Positions 36,857 to 45,894 of a DNA stretch of 51,685 nucleotides are shown piece after piece. How positions within the stretch are numbered: the first letter of the stretch is position 1; the number at the start of each line of letters is the position of its first letter. Location: the NCBI GenBank assembly GCA_016288055.1, contig JAEEXZ010000008.1, forward strand, positions 1 to 51,685. Direction: 5' to 3'. This stretch comes from Bacteroidales bacterium. GTDB taxonomy: Bacteria > Bacteroidota > Bacteroidia > Bacteroidales > UBA932. The translations under genes were made by a program, and so were the position numbers. A model generated the notes under the pieces. It searched no databases, had not been told where the DNA came from, and saw nothing but the letters and a program-made list of their open reading frames with translations.

Positions 36857-38821
36857 TTACTTTAATTTGGGAGTATCGCCGCTGAAGTCCCATACATCGG
36901 CACTCCAACCGATACGCTGGGCCACCTGGGACAGGGTCTCGGAAGCGCCGGCGGCTTTGCCGTGGTAAGCGAAAGCGTACTGGCCGGCGCCGCACGCCAT
37001 CGGTGTGTCGGGATTGGAATCTTCCTGGTCGAAAGGCACATAGGTGCCCGCTGCAGCATTGCCGGGGCAGTCCACAAAGTTCATATCCGCTTTGCGTACG
37101 CAACCCACCAGGAAGTTCTTCACGGCTGTGGCGCCAATCACGGTACCGCTGCTGTAATGCTCGTTGTTATCTGTATTGCTGGACTTCAGTTCCGGATTCC
37201 AGGCAATGCAATACTCGACATGGCACTTGGGATCCCTGCCGGTGCAGTTCGCTGGAGTGGACTTCTGTCCGGCTACGGCGCGGCCGACAATACCACCGAA
37301 GAGATACTGGGTGGTAATGGTAGCGGTGGAGAAGCAGTTCTTGACAGCGCTGCCTTCGGCAACCAGGTCACCCACGATGCCACCCACAATGGAAGCGGAG
37401 GAGGTAATGGTACCCGCGCTCCAGCAGTCGGTGATGGTGGCACCGAGGCCTGCGTCGGCGCCGATGATACCGCCGACCGCCTGACCGGCGCAATTGATGA
37501 CTACATCGGCAGAGCAATGGGAGATCGTTGCCTCACGGCCTGTTCCGAACAAACCGCCCACGTTGTTGCCTGTCTCGCTGTTAATCGTGCCCTGAACGTG
37601 TACATTGGTCACTTCACAGGGCTTGTCGGTCGTGCCGCCGTAGCCGCCCAGGATACCGGTCCCCTTCTTGTTGGTGACAATCTTCGCATTCACGAAATTG
37701 ACGTCATAGCACTTTCCGTACAGTACGCCGAAGAAGCTGGTGTAATCCTTCTCCGTATTGGAGCAGCTGAGGTTGGAAATGGTGTGACCGGCGCCGTTGA
37801 AATCAATCTGCTTGTCAAACGGGCTTACGGGGTTCATCTGGACCCAGTCGATACCAGTCATGTCGATATCGGCGCCCAGCTTGAAGTAGCGGCACTCGCC
37901 AGCCACCAGGTCTTCGGCCATGTAGAGCATCTGCTCGGGAGTCACGATGACCCAGGGCTTTTCGGCCGTACCCTTACCGGCAGCATAACGGTCGGTGAGG
38001 ATGACCCAGCCCGTAGCGTCGATGATGAAATTGTTCACCATGCCGCCCATCAGGACAGACTCCTCGGTGAAGGTAACGTCCTTCTCGATGGTCTCGCCCT
38101 TGGTCTTCACGCTCACGGTAAGAGTGGTGCCCGCAGGGACGGTCACGTCATTCCAGGAGGTGGTGAACCAGGCGGTGAAGCTGTGGTCGGCGGCGGGAGC
38201 GCCGTCGGTCACGGCCAGTTCCAGTTTCTTCACCATGGTGTCGCCGTTGCCCTTGAAGAAGATGGCATCTTCGGCGGAGATGGAGATATTGCTCACGGCC
38301 GTTACGGTGTCGGGAAGGGCGATGATCATCTTCATCACGCCCGTCTGCTTGATGGCACCACCGTGTGCGGCAGCCCATTCGGGCTTGAAGGCGAAGCTCA
38401 GGTACTCGTCCACGCCGGAAAGCTGGGCGGCATACTTCAGGTGATCATAGGATCCGTTGCCCACCTGGGTCTGTCCGGTCCACTCGGCCGTGGCGGCCGT
38501 GGCGGGATACTGGATGGTAAAGCTGTCGCCTTTGACGGGACGGCCGGTGAATTCAGCGTATTTGGGAGTGAAGCCTTCCTTGATAGTATAGACCTCGGTG
38601 TCGGAGGAACCGGTGACGGCAATCTTGTCGCCCTCGCCCCAGTACCAGGAAAAACCTATATGGGCACCGGCCTTTACTTCGGGATCGGAATCGGGAAGGG
38701 CGGCCTTGATGGTAATAAGTCCATCGGCCCCGGGAGCCGGCAGTTCCTTGCCCGCCTCCTTTACGCAGGAGACAGCGGCCACGCCGGCAAGCATTGCTAC
38801 GATATATTTGACAGTTTTCAT
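36857..38821 (-). CDS. GLUG-repeat surface lipoprotein with fimbrillin-like N terminus
   Basis: This 654-residue lipoprotein has lipobox AVSC (Cys19). Residues 20-270 look like a fimbrillin/Mfa-like beta-sandwich (WYWGEGDKIAVTG, FTIQYPATA, MKMIIALPDTVTAVSNISIS). Residues 290-650 are a right-handed beta-helix of GLUG repeats (VGGLFGTGREATISHCSADV, VGGIVGDLVAEGSAVKNCFS). The C-terminal 370 residues are clearly homologous to those of the next gene upstream, including AYHGKAAGASETLSQVAQRIGW. It occupies the SusE/SusF place and is probably a substrate-binding or spacer protein. Confidence 0.8.
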   Translation of the reverse strand: MKTVKYIVAMLAGVAAVSCVKEAGKELPAPGADGLITIKAALPDSDPEVKAGAHIGFSWYWGEGDKIAVTGSSDTEVYTIKEGFTPKYAEFTGRPVKGDSFTIQYPATAATAEWTGQTQVGNGSYDHLKYAAQLSGVDEYLSFAFKPEWAAAHGGAIKQTGVMKMIIALPDTVTAVSNISISAEDAIFFKGNGDTMVKKLELAVTDGAPAADHSFTAWFTTSWNDVTVPAGTTLTVSVKTKGETIEKDVTFTEESVLMGGMVNNFIIDATGWVILTDRYAAGKGTAEKPWVIVTPEQMLYMAEDLVAGECRYFKLGADIDMTGIDWVQMNPVSPFDKQIDFNGAGHTISNLSCSNTEKDYTSFFGVLYGKCYDVNFVNAKIVTNKKGTGILGGYGGTTDKPCEVTNVHVQGTINSETGNNVGGLFGTGREATISHCSADVVINCAGQAVGGIIGADAGLGATITDCWSAGTITSSASIVGGIVGDLVAEGSAVKNCFSTATITTQYLFGGIVGRAVAGQKSTPANCTGRDPKCHVEYCIAWNPELKSSNTDNNEHYSSGTVIGATAVKNFLVGCVRKADMNFVDCPGNAAAGTYVPFDQEDSNPDTPMACGAGQYAFAYHGKAAGASETLSQVAQRIGWSADVWDFSGDTPKLK

Positions 38822-38833
38822 ACCAGAGCCTGT

Positions 38834-40552
38834 TTATTTGTTGAAGAAGTCATGTTCATCGAAATCGGGGAGCTGGCCGCCGGCATTTTCATCATCGACG
38901 ACGACGGGAGCATCGCCGCCCTTGAAGAAAGGAAGGGCGCCGGAGAGGTCCCAAATCTCCTCGTCCCAGCCCAGCTTCTTAGCCACCTGGGAAGCAGTCT
39001 CACCCTCTGCGGCAGCCTTGCCGTGGTAAGGGAAGTTGTAGTTGGTGGCACCGGCCGATTCCGCCATCTCCACCAGCGGGCTGTCCGGAGAGGAGTTGGC
39101 ATGGTCCACGAGCACATTGGAAGCGTTGCCGGGGCACTCACGGAAGTCCAGGTCGAAGCGACGATAGCAGTCCACATGGTAGTTCTTGAGGGCGGTGAAG
39201 CCCACGATGGCACCGGCGCTGTAGTGGACGGCGTCATCGGCCACGTCGGAATACACGGCCTGGTTCCAGGCAAGGCACTTCTCGATATGGTTGTTGATGA
39301 CCGTGGTGGCGTTGCCGGACTTGTCGCCCTTGATGGCATTGCCCACGAGGCCGCCATACTGGAACTGTGCGTGCACGGCAGCGGTGGAATAGCAGCAGGA
39401 AATGACACACTCGCTCTCCTTGTTGGAAAGCATGCCGGCGATGCCGCCCACCATACGGTTACCGGTGATGTCGCCGCTGGTCCAGCAGTTGGTGATCATG
39501 CTCCTCTTGCCGGCCGGAGAGTTGTCGTAACCATAGATACCGCCCGAATCGTACTTGTTGGAGACGATGACGATATCGGCCGAGCAGGCGTTGATGGTAG
39601 CCTCGGAAATGACGCCGAAGAGGCCGCCGGTGCCGTGTGACTGGGTATTGGTGATCTTACCCTGCACATGCACGTGATCGACGGTCACGGGGTTGCCCTC
39701 TTCACCGCCGTAGGAAGCCAGGATACCCACGGGACCGGAAACGTTTTCAATGACGACACCCGTCACATTCAGGTCGTAGATCTTGCCGGCTACGCAGCCG
39801 AAGAGGCTGGTCGTACCCTTGAAGTTGGAGATGGTGTGACCAGCGCCGTCCAGCTCGAAGGCTTTATAGGGAGAACCCACGCAGGCGGGCGTCCATTCGG
39901 TCACGCCGGCCATGTCGATGTCGGCATCCAGCTTAAAGTAAACCTTGGAGCCTTCAATCAGTTTGGCACCCATTCCCTTGAGGTCGTCCACCGAGGCGAT
40001 GGAATAAGGATTGCTCTCGGTGCCGGGACCGTAGGGATCGTAGTCGCTCAGCTTGAAGAGGACGAAGGCGGCCAGGGTATCGGCCACAGCCCAGTTGTCG
40101 GTCTGCTTGGCCTTGTCCAGGGTGAGGGGAAGGATGTAGGTGACATCCTTCTCCAGACCCGAAGCGTTCAGTTTCAACTTGGCCGTTGTGGAGGCCTTGG
40201 CGTAGCGGGGAAGCATGACCTCGTTGGTCACGAGTTCGAAGGACGTTCCGGGAGCCATCTCATAGGATGTCCCGTTGGCCTCGTTGTATGCAGTCACAGC
40301 TTCGGGGTTAGCCTTGAAGCTGAAGTTCATGGTAATGTCGGTAACGTAGTCCCGGAAGGCGCAGGCCTTCAGCGCATAGGTCTTGCTGGCGCCGGGGGCG
40401 ATCTCCACCAGGGCCTTGTCGCCGGGGATATCGGCATAGAAGACACCCTTCATGGTGGGCTCGATCTTCCCCGATTCGCCGCCATTCTTCTGGCAGGACA
40501 GGGCGAGCGCCGCAAGGGCCGTCATCAGCATATAGGATATTGTCTTTTTCAT
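38834..40552 (-). CDS. DUF1735 plus GLUG-repeat surface lipoprotein
   Basis: The start at 40552 (MKKTISYML) gives 572 residues with lipobox ALSC (Cys20). Residues 25-160 match DUF1735, the domain that often opens SusE-like surface glycan-binding proteins (VTAYNEANGTSYEMAPGTSFEL, TYILPLTLDKAKQ). A GLUG beta-helix follows, closely related to that of the next gene. It lies 21 nt below susD. Binding of the target glycan at the surface is the likely role. Confidence 0.82.
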   Translation of the reverse strand: MKKTISYMLMTALAALALSCQKNGGESGKIEPTMKGVFYADIPGDKALVEIAPGASKTYALKACAFRDYVTDITMNFSFKANPEAVTAYNEANGTSYEMAPGTSFELVTNEVMLPRYAKASTTAKLKLNASGLEKDVTYILPLTLDKAKQTDNWAVADTLAAFVLFKLSDYDPYGPGTESNPYSIASVDDLKGMGAKLIEGSKVYFKLDADIDMAGVTEWTPACVGSPYKAFELDGAGHTISNFKGTTSLFGCVAGKIYDLNVTGVVIENVSGPVGILASYGGEEGNPVTVDHVHVQGKITNTQSHGTGGLFGVISEATINACSADIVIVSNKYDSGGIYGYDNSPAGKRSMITNCWTSGDITGNRMVGGIAGMLSNKESECVISCCYSTAAVHAQFQYGGLVGNAIKGDKSGNATTVINNHIEKCLAWNQAVYSDVADDAVHYSAGAIVGFTALKNYHVDCYRRFDLDFRECPGNASNVLVDHANSSPDSPLVEMAESAGATNYNFPYHGKAAAEGETASQVAKKLGWDEEIWDLSGALPFFKGGDAPVVVDDENAGGQLPDFDEHDFFNK

Positions 40553-40573
40553 ACCTTTTTGCATCTTAGTTGG

Positions 40574-42358
40574 TTACTTATTATCCCAGCCGGGATTCTG
40601 CACGAGGGCTCCATCGGTGAGTTTGAGTTCACTGGTAGGAAGCGGATACAGGTAGTCGCGGTCTTCGTCCCAGGTGCAGTGGATGCCCTTGTATTGATTC
40701 ACGAAACCGGAAGTATCTTCGCTGAGGATGAAGTCATTGCTGCCAATCTGGTATTTGGCTGCAACAGGGGTGGCAGGAACTGCGCCGGTGTACAGCACGA
40801 TGTCAATGACACCGTCGGAGTTGAGGTCATACTCGCCTTCTCCGGGGAAGTACATGCCGTAGTACTGCTTCTCGAAAATCTTACCCTCTTTCCAGCGCAT
40901 GATGTCGTAGTAGCGGAAACCCTCCTGGGCCAGCTCAACGGCACGCTCACGACGGATTTCCAGGATAACGCCCTTGTTGGCGCCGGTCACGTTCTGGTAG
41001 CCGCCCCATTCCTCGTTGGTGAGGAAAGGATCGGGGTTGGCATTGGCGGCGGCCATGTCCAGGTACGGCATGCCAGCACGTTCACGCAGACGGTTGATGC
41101 TCTTGTCCAGGTCGGCCTGGGTAAGGGTTCCGGCCTCGGCCTTGGCCTCGGCGAAGTTCAGGTAAACCTCGGCGGCGCGCATGATGATAAGATCGACGTC
41201 AGAGCCATTGTAGATATCTTTCGCGGCCTCCATCACGTACTTGATGGGATGATATCCGGTTAGGCAGTACACGAAGTTGGGGGCGCAGGGAGTCTTGTCT
41301 CCAAGACGGGTGTAGCCAGGAGTACGGATGGTCTGGGCCAGACGGGGATCGCGGTTCTGCGTTTCCTCCGCAAAGCTCATGGTCTCCCAGCCGGCCTTGT
41401 CGGTAAAGCGGGAGCCGTCGGCCATCAGGTAGCTGGCCACCATCTTGCGGGTCATTCCATGACGGCCCATGGTAGCGCTCTGCATGGTATTGTTGGCGCT
41501 GTGCACCACATTATAGGCCACGTTGTAGTCACGGGCCAGAATCACCTCGTCCGTATTGTCGGAGGCGTTGGGAGTGGTGAACAGGGAATAGTAAGCCTTG
41601 TTTGCACCGCCGGCGGTGTGGATGGTGTAACCGCTTTTGTCGATGAACTCCTCGGAAACCTTGATGCACTCGTCCAGATACCACTGGTAGCTGTGAGCGT
41701 CGGCGCCGTAGTCAAACTCCGTGTGATATTTGCGGAAAGTTCCTTCAAAGAGCAGGAAGCGGGACTTCAGGGCCATGGCCGTGAACTTGGTAATCTCGTA
41801 GGCGCTCTTGGTGTCGGGCAGGTTGGCGATGGCAACGTCAATATCCTCGATCATCTTGCCCATGATGAATTCACGGGAATCGCGGGGACGGTTGAGGGCC
41901 TCGGCGTCGGCCGATCCCACCGGCTTGTCGTACCACGGAACATCTCCGTAGCGCTTGACCATATTGAAGTAGAAGTAAGCGCGGAAGAAACGGGCGAAAC
42001 CCTCGTATTTGGCGCGGACCGCCACGTCGGAACAGTTGGGAAGATACTCCAGCATCGTGTTCACATTGCGCAGGGAGCCCCAACTCCAGCCTTCACCCGA
42101 AGCGGGCGTCTGGCGGGTACCCTTGAGTTCGTTGGTCAGGCCCATCTGGATATAGGTGTCTGCATCTTCCATGAAGAGGTCTGCACCGCCGGGCAGCATC
42201 GCGTACATGTTCATACCGAAGGCCCGGAGTTCCTTCTCGTTCCTGAAGAAATTCTCAGGGGACACGCGGTCCTGGGGAACGGCGTCCAGCAGGTCATCGC
42301 AGCCGGTGAAGAAAAATCCAGCCAGGACAGGAAGCAGAATATATGCTATCTTTTTCAT
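40574..42358 (-). CDS. SusD/RagB-family nutrient-binding outer-membrane lipoprotein
   Basis: This 594-residue protein has lipobox FTGC (Cys20) followed by DDLLDAVPQDRVSPENFF, the usual SusD start. TPR-like helices and the conserved RAAEVYLNFAEAKAEAG segment (about 375-391) confirm the family. SusD forms the lid of the SusC channel and captures the ligand at the surface. It begins 13 nt after susC. The binding specificity cannot be read. Confidence 0.93.
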   Translation of the reverse strand: MKKIAYILLPVLAGFFFTGCDDLLDAVPQDRVSPENFFRNEKELRAFGMNMYAMLPGGADLFMEDADTYIQMGLTNELKGTRQTPASGEGWSWGSLRNVNTMLEYLPNCSDVAVRAKYEGFARFFRAYFYFNMVKRYGDVPWYDKPVGSADAEALNRPRDSREFIMGKMIEDIDVAIANLPDTKSAYEITKFTAMALKSRFLLFEGTFRKYHTEFDYGADAHSYQWYLDECIKVSEEFIDKSGYTIHTAGGANKAYYSLFTTPNASDNTDEVILARDYNVAYNVVHSANNTMQSATMGRHGMTRKMVASYLMADGSRFTDKAGWETMSFAEETQNRDPRLAQTIRTPGYTRLGDKTPCAPNFVYCLTGYHPIKYVMEAAKDIYNGSDVDLIIMRAAEVYLNFAEAKAEAGTLTQADLDKSINRLRERAGMPYLDMAAANANPDPFLTNEEWGGYQNVTGANKGVILEIRRERAVELAQEGFRYYDIMRWKEGKIFEKQYYGMYFPGEGEYDLNSDGVIDIVLYTGAVPATPVAAKYQIGSNDFILSEDTSGFVNQYKGIHCTWDEDRDYLYPLPTSELKLTDGALVQNPGWDNK

Positions 42359-42371
42359 ATGGAATGCTCAA

Positions 42372-45300
42372 TTAAAGGGTTATATCTACACCGAACATGA
42401 TGGTCTTCTGCCAGGGATAGATACGCAGGTTGCCATTGGTCTGGGCCATTTCGGGGTCAATGTACTTGGAGTGCAGGCCCGGAGCCCAGTAGAAGAGGTT
42501 CTCGCCGGTGAAGTAGAAGCGCAGGCGTTCGATGCCGGCCTTCTTCGTCCACTTCTCGGGGAGGGTGTAGCCGAAGGTCAGGTTCTTCAGACGGAGGTAG
42601 CCGATGTTCTGCAGATAGCGGTCGTTGGTCACGGTAAGTTCACGACCGTCCCTTACACCTGCCACATAACCACGGGGACGCGGGAAATAGGCGTCCGGGT
42701 TCTCCTCGGTCCAGTACATGTTCTGGAAGTCACGGGGAATGAACGTGGCGAACGGACGGGCATACAGGCTCCAGAACTGGCGTACCTCCAGCTGCGGATA
42801 CCAGTCCATATGGCCGATACCCTGGAAGAACATGGAGAGGTCGAAGCCGAACCAGGACGCGCCCAGGTTGATACCATAGTTGAATCGGGGCTGGCTGTTG
42901 CCGATGACCTGCCAGTCACCGCTATCGCCCACTTTCTCTTCACCCTTGTCGATGATTCCGTTGCCGTCCAGGTCGGCGAACTGCAGGTCACCTGCACGTA
43001 CGCCGGGAGCGCCGGTAACCGAGTTGATTTCACCCGTGGATTCATTGATAATACCGTTAACCTTGGCCTGGTTCACATGGGAGGCCCACTCGGCCGCAGC
43101 CTCGTCGCTGGGGAAGAGCCCCAGGATGTGGTAACCCCAGATGTCGCCGTAACGCATCCCTTCCCAGTAGTTCTTGGTCAGGAGCTTTTCGGGATTGTTG
43201 AAGCGGGTGATATAGGAAGCGTAGTCGCTCAGGAGGAAGCTGGCGTTATAGTTGAACGGCTTGCCGGCCAGCTTGAAGGAATCCCTCCAGCCGATGTTCA
43301 ACTCCCAGCCGTAAGTGCGCAGGTCGGCGACATTCTCCTTGGGAGCGCTGCTGTAACCATAGGTGGCGGGGAGCACCTCGCCGGCGGTGAGCATGTCCTT
43401 GGTGTCGCGGATATAGGCTTCGGCGGAGAACTCCAGACGGTTCTGGAGGAAGCTCATGTCAATACCGATGTTGCCCTGGATGGAACGTTCCCAGGTAAGA
43501 TTGGAGGAAACCGGGGCCGATATTTCGGCCAGGGCCTGCTTGGCTCCGCCCAGGAGGACAGGAGACAGCGCGCCGGTGGAGATGGTGCGGATGGCAGGAT
43601 AGTAATCGCTCATCTGCTGGTTGCCCAGCTGGCCGAAGGACGCACGGATCTTGAAGTTGTCCCACCAGCCCTTGACAGGCTCGAACCAGGACTCCTCGCT
43701 CATTCTCCAGCCCAGGGAAACAGACGGGGAGAACACCCAGCGATGACCGCGCAGGAAGCGGGAAGAACCGTCGTAGCGACCGTTCAGCTCCAGGAGGTAT
43801 TTACCCTTATAGTCATAGTTGATACGGGCGAAATAACCGGCCGTCTTGTACTGGTTCTGACCGCCGCTCACCTCCATGCGCTTGTTGCCGTCGGCATCGG
43901 CGCCGGTGAGGTTGAGGTCGTTCAGGTCAAAGGAATACAGGTCGTAACCGATCGCCTTCAGATCCTTGATGTGCCTGGTTTCGTAGTTCACACCGCCCAT
44001 CAGCTTGAGGTTGTGGGCCTGTGCGAAGCTGTGCTCGTAAGTAGCATAAAGGTTGGCGGCACGGTAGGTGTGCACGTCGGAAGATTCCGTGAGCTTGTTC
44101 TCGAAAGAGGCGCCGGAATCCTGGGTTAAGATGACGCCGGGATCCTTGGAATACTCGCCGGGCATGGTGCGGTTCATATTGCGCGCCAGCCTGAGGGCAT
44201 AGGTGAAGTCACCCTTGATGGTAAGTCCCTTGAAAGGAGTAACGGTGACGTCGATGGTGTTGCTGATGTTGTCGATGCGGTCGGTATTGGTATCCCCGTT
44301 GTTGAGGGCCATCATGAGACCGTCCATGAGCGTGTTGTTGTTATAACGCGTGGAGTACAGGTTGGTGCCGTCCGGATTGTAGGCCGGATAGCTGGCCGGA
44401 GCGTGGGCCGATGCCCCATAAAGGGAGTTGTTGATGCCTCCGCGGCCGGGATAGAAGTACGCGCTGTTGAAGTAGCTGAAGTTGTTGCCGATCTTGAGCC
44501 ACTCGGTTACGTCGAAGCCCACCTTGGCGCGCAGGTTGTAGCGGTCGTAGTGGTCGGGGTTGATGTTGAACATACCCTGCTCGTACACATAACCGGCAGA
44601 AACCAGATAGTTCAAGCTCTTGGTGGCGCCGCTGGCGGTGATGGTGTGACTGGTCGTGGGCTTGTTGTCATTGTACAGCACATGCCACCAGTCGGTATTT
44701 GCATAATAATTATAGATGTCCTTGCCGCTCTGGTCCTGGGAGATGACTACCCACGGACGGGCAGGATTCTCGGTGACGTCGTAGCGGCGGTCCCAGAGCT
44801 GCTGCATGTCGGCGGCAGTATAGTCATAGAGGATAGCACCGTTATATGCCTTCTGGAAGAGGTTGCACAGATAAACGCTGTAGTAACCACGGGTTTCCCA
44901 GTCGGTGGAGGCGGTAGGGGCGGTGAAGCCGACGCGGCCGCTGTAGGTGACGGTAGCCTTGCCTTCCTTTTCCTTGCTTCCGCTCTTGGTGCTCACCAGG
45001 ATGACACCTGCCGAACCCTTGGCACCGTAGATGGCGGCGGCGGCAGCGTCCTTGATGACGGAAACCGACTCCACATCCACCGGGTTCAGGTACTGGAGGT
45101 CACCCTCCACACCGTCCACCAGCACAAGCGGAGATCCGCCGTTGATGGAGTTCCAACCACGGATGTTGAGCGTGGCGGCCTGGCCGGGACGGCCCGAGGC
45201 AGAGGTGATGTTGAGGCCCGGGACGGAGCCCTGCAGCATCTGGGCCACATCCAGGGCGGAACGGTCCTTGATGTTTTCGGCCTTCACCACCGACACGGCG

Positions 45301-45656
45301 CCGGTGAGGTTGGCTTTCTTGGTAGTACCGTAACCCACGGCGACGGCCTCTTCCAAAGCGAAGCTGTCTTCTTCGAGGGTGATATTTACGTGATTCTGTC
45401 CGTTAACAGGAACCTGCATGGCCTTGTAGCCCAGGCAGGATACTTCCAGTACGGCATTGGCAGAGACTGTGATGGTATATCGACCATCCATATCCGTTAC
45501 AGCGTTGGCTCCCTCGGCCTGCACCACGGCACCCACGACGGGGCCGATGGCGTCCGAGACGATACCGCTCACTGTCTGCTTCTGCGCGAAAGCGCCGAAA
45601 GATACTGTCATGCAAAGCAGCATGGCCAGTACAGAGAACAGTTTTTTGTGAAACAT
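42372..45656 (-). CDS. SusC/RagA-family TonB-dependent transporter
   Basis: This 1094-residue outer-membrane channel has a signal peptide (cleavage near FAQ, residue 25), a carboxypeptidase-regulatory-like domain (VSGIVSDAIGPVVGAVVQAEG ... LGYKAM), a TonB-box region EEAVAVGYGT, the plug (AQMLQGSVPGLNI, NIRGWNSINGGSPLVLVDGV) and a 22-strand barrel. It has no N-terminal anti-sigma-interacting extension, so regulation by an ECF sigma is unlikely. The length and the adjacent susD make this the import pair for the locus, and it is the first gene of the operon. Confidence 0.95.
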   Translation of the reverse strand: MFHKKLFSVLAMLLCMTVSFGAFAQKQTVSGIVSDAIGPVVGAVVQAEGANAVTDMDGRYTITVSANAVLEVSCLGYKAMQVPVNGQNHVNITLEEDSFALEEAVAVGYGTTKKANLTGAVSVVKAENIKDRSALDVAQMLQGSVPGLNITSASGRPGQAATLNIRGWNSINGGSPLVLVDGVEGDLQYLNPVDVESVSVIKDAAAAAIYGAKGSAGVILVSTKSGSKEKEGKATVTYSGRVGFTAPTASTDWETRGYYSVYLCNLFQKAYNGAILYDYTAADMQQLWDRRYDVTENPARPWVVISQDQSGKDIYNYYANTDWWHVLYNDNKPTTSHTITASGATKSLNYLVSAGYVYEQGMFNINPDHYDRYNLRAKVGFDVTEWLKIGNNFSYFNSAYFYPGRGGINNSLYGASAHAPASYPAYNPDGTNLYSTRYNNNTLMDGLMMALNNGDTNTDRIDNISNTIDVTVTPFKGLTIKGDFTYALRLARNMNRTMPGEYSKDPGVILTQDSGASFENKLTESSDVHTYRAANLYATYEHSFAQAHNLKLMGGVNYETRHIKDLKAIGYDLYSFDLNDLNLTGADADGNKRMEVSGGQNQYKTAGYFARINYDYKGKYLLELNGRYDGSSRFLRGHRWVFSPSVSLGWRMSEESWFEPVKGWWDNFKIRASFGQLGNQQMSDYYPAIRTISTGALSPVLLGGAKQALAEISAPVSSNLTWERSIQGNIGIDMSFLQNRLEFSAEAYIRDTKDMLTAGEVLPATYGYSSAPKENVADLRTYGWELNIGWRDSFKLAGKPFNYNASFLLSDYASYITRFNNPEKLLTKNYWEGMRYGDIWGYHILGLFPSDEAAAEWASHVNQAKVNGIINESTGEINSVTGAPGVRAGDLQFADLDGNGIIDKGEEKVGDSGDWQVIGNSQPRFNYGINLGASWFGFDLSMFFQGIGHMDWYPQLEVRQFWSLYARPFATFIPRDFQNMYWTEENPDAYFPRPRGYVAGVRDGRELTVTNDRYLQNIGYLRLKNLTFGYTLPEKWTKKAGIERLRFYFTGENLFYWAPGLHSKYIDPEMAQTNGNLRIYPWQKTIMFGVDITL

Positions 45657-45699
45657 ATTGGTGTGGGATTAGAGTTAATAATCTGCGATTTGCCCGGTG

Positions 45700-45707
45700 C
45701 AAAATTA
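45700..45707 (-). promoter_or_regulatory. -7 element of the susC operon
   Basis: TAATTTTG on the minus strand lies about 43 nt before the susC ATG. The -33 position reads GTTT, so the promoter is weak on its own and may need activation by the divergent regulator. Confidence 0.5.
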
Positions 45708-45839
45708 CGCGAACGCGCGAGCATATAAAACAGCAAGGGGAAGAATAGTAGATGGTATAATAGGGTAATAATAAATTACATGATTGGCAGTCAACGATTT
45801 ACACTAATCGCTCAAAATTCATTTTAGTAGAGTACCGTT

Positions 45840-45870
45840 ATTGACGATTTATAAATTTTTACTACCTTTG
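45840..45870 (+). promoter_or_regulatory. Promoter for the TPR/DUF6377 regulator
   Basis: ATTG (45840-45843), 19 nt and TACCTTTG (45863-45870) match the Bacteroidota consensus with one mismatch. The ATG follows 24 nt later. About 130 nt of AT-rich DNA separates it from the susC promoter and could hold operators. Confidence 0.7.
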
Positions 45871-45894
45871 TAAATATTATTAAAATCTACCGCT

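Noticed and set aside
36962..39640. Very long open frame on the plus strand opposite the GLUG lipoprotein genes (similar ones lie opposite rpoC, uvrA and the acyl-CoA ligase)
   Set aside because: The high GC content leaves few stops in the antisense frames. The translations are His/Gly/Val-rich with no domain, signal or promoter, and the opposite strand holds clear conserved proteins.
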